Below are positions 7,817 through 10,374 of a stretch of DNA of 10,374 nucleotides, one piece after another. The notes beneath the pieces were generated by a model. The model ran no database searches and was not told the origin of the DNA. It was given only the letters and a program-made list of their open reading frames with translations. The position numbers were made by a program, and so were the translations under genes. The stretch comes from Emergomyces orientalis (lineage: Eukaryota > Ascomycota > Eurotiomycetes > Onygenales > Ajellomycetaceae). The stretch is taken from the NCBI GenBank assembly GCA_002110485.1, contig MOWL01000107.1:1-10374 (forward strand), in the 5' to 3' direction. Every line of letters begins with the position of its first letter. Positions within the stretch are counted from its first letter, which is position 1.

Positions 7817-8056
7817 ATGGGTGGCAGAAAACAGAATTCTGCAATAGATACAGTTTTATCAATAATTCATGATATTCAAATGGCAAAAAATGAAGGCTTA
7901 GTTACAACAGCTGCTTTTATTGATATAAAAGGTGCTTTTGATCATGTTTCAAAGAATAAGCTAATAATTATTCTTCAAGAGATGAAACTACCAAAAAGCA
8001 TTAATAAAGTGGGTTATATGTTTTATGTCAAAAAGATATATTCAACTACTTTTTGA
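7817..8056 (+). CDS. ORF2 reverse transcriptase, palm motif A part (right copy)
   Basis: Contains MGGRKQNSAIDTVLSII and FIDIKGAFDHVSKNKL, with the motif A Asp at 7922-7924 and the GAFD Asp at 7940-7942. The frame ends after KLPKSINKVGYMF because five A's replace four near 7996. The left copy reads KLPKALIKWVICF, which fits the reverse transcriptase family. Confidence 0.88.
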   Translation: MGGRKQNSAIDTVLSIIHDIQMAKNEGLVTTAAFIDIKGAFDHVSKNKLIIILQEMKLPKSINKVGYMFYVKKIYSTTF

Positions 8057-8327
8057 CTCATTAAAGCAAGATATTACTGAAATTGAAATAGGAGTTCCTC
8101 AGGGGTCTCCAGTCTCACCAATTCTATTTGCTATATATACAAAAAATCTATTCAAAGATAGAGAAATGGAGATAGTGAGATCTTCTAGCTATGTTGATGA
8201 TATAGGTCTGATTTTCAGCTCAAGAACAATAAAAGAAAATTGTGAAAATATTGAAAAAGCTGCGCAAGAGATATTTAATAGAGGAGATTTAAACCTAATT
8301 CAATTTGATATGGAAAAACTGAATTAA
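8025..8327 (+). CDS. ORF2 reverse transcriptase, palm motifs B and C (right copy)
   Basis: Contains MSKRYIQLLFDSLKQ, then GVPQGSPVSPILFAIY (motif B, 8091-8138), then SSYVDDIGLIFSS (motif C, YVDD at 8190-8201) with the paired catalytic Asps. This is the intact version of the stretch frameshifted in the left copy. It runs to LNLIQFDMEKLN and stops because one A is missing near 8318; the left copy has MEKTELIHFFPKRY there. The Met at 8025 is internal to the domain and not a true start. Confidence 0.9.
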   Translation: MSKRYIQLLFDSLKQDITEIEIGVPQGSPVSPILFAIYTKNLFKDREMEIVRSSSYVDDIGLIFSSRTIKENCENIEKAAQEIFNRGDLNLIQFDMEKLN

Positions 8328-8540
8328 TTCACTTTTTTCCAAAAAGATATGAAAAGGAAATAAGTTTAAATCTATTAAATCAAGAAATAAAGCCTAAATC
8401 AGTTGTAAGATGGCTAGGAATCTGGCTGGATTCAAAACTCAATTTTAAATCTCATATTCAAAAAAGAATGGCTCAAGCTGAAAGAGTTTTAAATAGTATA
8501 ATACAACTTTCTAATACTGAAAGGGGTTTATCATTTCAAA
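8328..8540 (+). pseudogene. ORF2 RT thumb region (right copy)
   Basis: Continues the reverse transcriptase after the frameshift near 8318. It encodes HFFPKRYEKEISLNLLNQEI, then VVRWLGIWLDSKLNFKSHIQ with the canonical WLGIxLD motif, then KRMAQAERVLNSI and a stretch ending in SYETALTLHV. The segment is short and has no start of its own, but it is colinear with the left-copy thumb region. An extra A near 8540 relative to the left copy (ttcaaagc, against ttcaagc) alters the frame. Confidence 0.78.
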
Positions 8541-8800
8541 GCTATGAGACAGCATTAACATTGCATGTATAGCATCTATTTCTGATTATGGTGTTCAGAT
8601 ATGGTGGAAGAACCAGAAACACTTCATAGATAAGTTTCAAAAAATTGCAGAATACAGCTTTAAGAAGAATTCTGGGAGCTTTCAAAACCTCTCCATGTAG
8701 AGCTATGGAAATAGAAGCTTCTATATCACCTCCTGAAATAAGATTTGAGAAATATGCAAGAATTATGCACTGAGAATCATGAAAATGCCAGATATTCATT
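8541..8800 (+). pseudogene. ORF2 RT-RNase H connector (right copy)
   Basis: The same connector as 775-1035. Here the upstream part reads CIASISDYGVQIWWKNQKHF, better preserved than on the left, while the QNTALRRILGAFKTSP part is displaced by an extra A in caaaaaattg near 8646. A further G is missing near 8754 (gagaaatatgc, against gagaagatatgc). The following ~320 bases (8800-9120) are also coding-like linker leading into RNase H but are broken by several one-base changes. Confidence 0.78.
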
Positions 8801-9120
8801 CAATTAAGAAAAAGAATATCTACATCTTATCCTCCAATTCAATCTGGGAAATGACTAGAATTAGATTGGGAATAGATATCTAGATTGGAATGAAAGTCAA
8901 GAAAATCAAGAAAATGAGAGAAATAGGAAAAAAATCCCTTCTCAACTATATAGAGTATGCTCAATGATTAAAAATGAGTTCTCCTCATTAAATATTGAAA
9001 AGATTGAACACAAAAAGCTATATCCATGGAAAGAAAAACTAGGCTCAATGATTTCAATTGAAATAAGCGCATTATCAAACCAGAAGAAGCTGAGAATCAT
9101 AGAAGAATAATAGAGAAAAT

Positions 9121-9560
9121 TGATTTTAAAAAGTCAATTCTAATCTATTCAGATGGTTCAATGAATGAAAATAAAGGCCTAGGAGCTGGAATAGCATATA
9201 CAGAGATAATTACAAATATACATCAGATTCATGGAATATTGGAAATGAATGTGAAGTATTTGATGCTGAATTATATGCTATTATGAAAGCTTTTAAACTG
9301 ATAGAAATAAAAGCTTCAAAAAGAAAAGATATGAAAGAAGCATGGATTTTTTTCAGATAGTCAAGCAGCTTTGAAAAGAATTCAAAAAAATGAAATTCAT
9401 AATGGTCAAATGAATATAGAAGTAATTCTAAAGATATGCAAAAGAATTCAATTAAAATATAAGACAAAGATATATCTGAGCTGGGTTCCTGCTCATATAA
9501 ATACATGGAAATGAGCTTGCTGATGAAGCAGCAAAGAAAGGAACAGAACTAAATATTGCA
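9121..9560 (+). pseudogene. ORF2 RNase H domain (right copy)
   Basis: LIYSDGSMNENKGLGAGIAY carries the first Asp (9152-9154), DAELYAIMKAF the Glu (9268-9270), FSDSQAALKRIQ the third residue (Asp 9356-9358) and GNELADEAAKKG the fourth (Asp 9522-9524). All four catalytic residues of RNase HI are present, but three indels (lost A near 9204, extra T near 9353, 2-base loss near 9503) place them in different frames. RNase H in ORF2 is common in the Tad1, I and related LINE clades. Confidence 0.88.
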
Positions 9561-9744
9561 AGTTCAAAAATAGTTTCATGGTCTTTTATTAAAAGAAAGA
9601 TAAAAGAGAATTGCTTAGAAAAATGGCATAAAATATGGGAAAAACAAAGAAAAAAGTCCTCACTATCTTAGATTTGAAACTAAACCTAAATGGAAATCAT
9701 GCTCTATTAAGTGCAAGAAGAAGCTTTTCTCCTCAATCATTCAA

Positions 9745-10038
9745 TTGAAACTAGGTCATGGCTATTTCAAATCTTATTTGAAAAGAATATCTGATATTGA
9801 AAGTGAAAATTGTGAATATTGTGACTCTCTTGAAGACCCAGAACATATCTTAATGAATTGCTCATTAAATCAAGAACTTAGAGCTGAACTGAGATATAAA
9901 TATAAGCTGAGAGAAATGAATATGAAACTACTATTTTCAACTGAAATAGGCAGTCAATATTTAATTGATTTTCTCAATGAAACTCAAATAGCTACTAGAA
10001 ATCAATTCTATTTCAAAGATGAAAATATAAATGAATGA
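9745..10038 (+). CDS. ORF2 C-terminal zinc motif region (right copy)
   Basis: An open frame of 97 codons to the ORF2 stop. It contains IQLKLGHGYFKSYLKRI, starting just upstream of the first Met, and CEYCDSLEDPEHILMNC, a C-x2-C-x8-H-x4-C zinc-binding motif (9811-9861). LxxGH…Y…C.C….E…H.L..C is the usual ending of ORF2 in Tad1 and other LINEs with RNase H. The Met at 9745 is internal. The region from 9560 to 9745 (KGTELNI… to the Lys/Arg-rich stretch) links it to RNase H. Confidence 0.88.
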   Translation: MKLGHGYFKSYLKRISDIESENCEYCDSLEDPEHILMNCSLNQELRAELRYKYKLREMNMKLLFSTEIGSQYLIDFLNETQIATRNQFYFKDENINE

Positions 10039-10232
10039 GAATCTGAAATATTCTTTATAAAAACTGCTAGATATTATATAATATCTCACTATTTCTTTTG
10101 TGTTAGAGTCTGTCTTTTATTTCCTTTGTATTCATGTCATGAGTTATTTTGTCTATCATTAATTTATTTTCTTTGTAATCACTTGAAAATTATATGAAAA
10201 AAAGAGAATATAAATAATCTTCAAAGATATTT
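10039..10232 (+). other. 3' UTR of the right LINE copy
   Basis: AT-rich sequence between the ORF2 stop codon and the TAAA tail, with no coding frame of note. It contains a perfect 18-bp palindrome shortly after the stop and several T-rich runs. In LINEs the 3' UTR is where the reverse transcriptase recognises its own RNA. The left copy does not reach this region. Confidence 0.75.
10069..10086. repeat. Perfect 18-bp palindrome in the 3' UTR
   Basis: AGATATTATATAATATCT is identical to its reverse complement, centred about 40 bases after the ORF2 stop. As RNA it could fold only with a distorted tip, since it has no loop. An all-A/T core makes chance occurrence in this composition fairly likely. 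Confidence 0.7.
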
Positions 10233-10260
10233 ATAAATAAATAAATAAAAAAAAGAAAAA
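10233..10260 (+). repeat. LINE 3' tail: TAAA microsatellite and A-rich run
   Basis: ataaataaataaataaaa followed by aaaagaaaaa. Simple A-rich or short tandem repeats at the 3' end are a signature of LINE insertion by target-primed reverse transcription. This marks the 3' boundary of the right copy. No matching target-site duplication can be sought because the 5' junction is unclear. Confidence 0.75.
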
Positions 10261-10374
10261 TCAATTTGCTGACTATTCTGGGCTGGAATTCAAGTATTGC
10301 AAGTGCTATTTGTTTGAAGAAAAAATGTATAGTAATTAGTGTTAAAGTTAGAAAAATCCTGAGACTCTTTGAGT
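10261..10374. other. Flanking DNA, nothing recognised
   Basis: 114 bases after the tail (from tcaatttgctgactattctg). They are slightly less A-rich than the tail, and I see no ORF or repeat in them. They are presumably the host site of insertion or another repeat. Confidence 0.5.

Larger units (their letters stand above)
4820..9638 (+). repeat. Right arm of a ~9.6-kb inverted repeat
   Basis: This is the partner of the arm at 1-4766, in the opposite orientation. Pairing stops at 9638 only because the left arm runs off the window at base 1. The element continues unpaired for about 620 more bases. Differences from the left arm are dominated by single-base homopolymer length changes. Substitutions are rare; one is a T/C difference just before the YVDD codons (SSSYVDD here, SPSYVDD on the left). 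Confidence 0.95.
6086..10038 (+). pseudogene. ORF2 polyprotein (EN-RT-RNase H-zinc), right copy, frameshifted
   Basis: ORF2 runs from the ATG at 6086 to the TGA at 10036-10038, about 1,300 codons, within the normal range for Tad-type ORF2. Domains in order are endonuclease (about 6151-6830), linker (7107-7400), reverse transcriptase (about 7480-8460), connector (about 8540-8790), RNase H (about 9140-9535) and a C-terminal zinc motif (9811-9861). Breaks include a lost A near 6120 directly after the start, a lost T near 6253, a lost A near 7084, an extra G near 7740, an extra A near 7996, a lost A near 8318, a lost G near 8754, a lost A near 9204, an extra T near 9353 and a 2-base loss near 9503. 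Nearly all are absent from the left copy where that overlaps. Confidence 0.9.
4820..10260 (+). mobile_element. Tad1-like LINE retrotransposon, right copy (near complete)
   Basis: This is a unit of about 5.4 kb holding ORF1, ORF2 (6086-10038), a 3' UTR of about 195 bases and a TAAA-repeat/A-rich tail ending near 10260. It has no long terminal repeats and no protease or integrase, as expected for a LINE. ORF1 begins only about 12-34 bases inside the repeat, so almost no 5' UTR is visible and the 5' end may be truncated. Several single-base indels break both ORFs. For most of them the left copy supplies an in-frame version, so the source element was probably coding-competent in most domains. The 5' boundary is approximate and no target-site duplication could be identified. 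Confidence 0.9.

Noticed and set aside
8542..8799. 85-codon minus-strand frame
   Set aside because: It is antisense to the connector, which has the recognisable QNTALRRILGAFKTSP signature on the plus strand.
9210..9506. 98-codon minus-strand frame in the right copy
   Set aside because: It is antisense to RNase H and the mirror of the 60-323 frame, so both are shadows of the same domain.
1..10374. LTR retrotransposon or virus-like element
   Set aside because: There is no LTR, protease, integrase or capsid-type gene. The endonuclease-RT-RNase H order and the YVDD/WLGI motifs are those of a LINE.
1..10374. RIP-mutated repeat
   Set aside because: CpA remains common and long frames stay open. 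The breaks are indels rather than C-to-T stops.

Overview
The window is strongly AT-rich and almost free of CpG. It holds one kind of element, a non-LTR (LINE) retrotransposon of the fungal Tad1 type, present twice in head-to-head inverted orientation. No host gene, tRNA, rRNA or CRISPR array was seen. A fungal source is inferred from the protein architecture: an ORF1 with an RNA-binding-like region and a Cys/His cluster ending in a CNH...KCSNC...H...C pattern, then an ORF2 carrying an APE-type endonuclease, a reverse transcriptase with YVDD, a QNTALRRILGAFKTSP-type connector, an RNase H and a C-terminal C-x2-C-xn-H-x4-C zinc motif. The order and wording of these motifs are those of Tad1-clade elements. 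I cannot name the species.

Layout: positions 1-4766 are the left copy on the minus strand. It is cut by the window edge inside RNase H, so its C-terminal zinc motif and 3' UTR are missing. Positions 4767-4819 are a short AT-rich spacer. Positions 4820 to about 10260 are the right copy on the plus strand, complete through ORF2, a 3' UTR with a perfect 18-bp palindrome, and a TAAA-repeat/A-rich tail. Positions 10261-10374 are flanking DNA with nothing recognisable. Base 1 pairs with base 9638, so about 9.6 kb is one giant palindrome.

How the parts work together (family knowledge): ORF1 protein coats the element RNA. ORF2 endonuclease nicks the target, the reverse transcriptase copies the RNA from the nick starting at the 3' end, and RNase H removes the RNA strand.

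Neither copy is intact as written. Both are broken by many one-base indels, mostly in homopolymers. In almost every case I compared, where one arm is out of frame the other is in frame. Substitutions are few. The exception is the inner ~160 bases of the left arm, which are far more divergent from the right arm. Together this raises a serious possibility that the palindrome is a fold-back long-read or assembly artefact, with one element read on both strands. A real inverted duplication, or two young copies in an unpolished assembly, remain alternatives.
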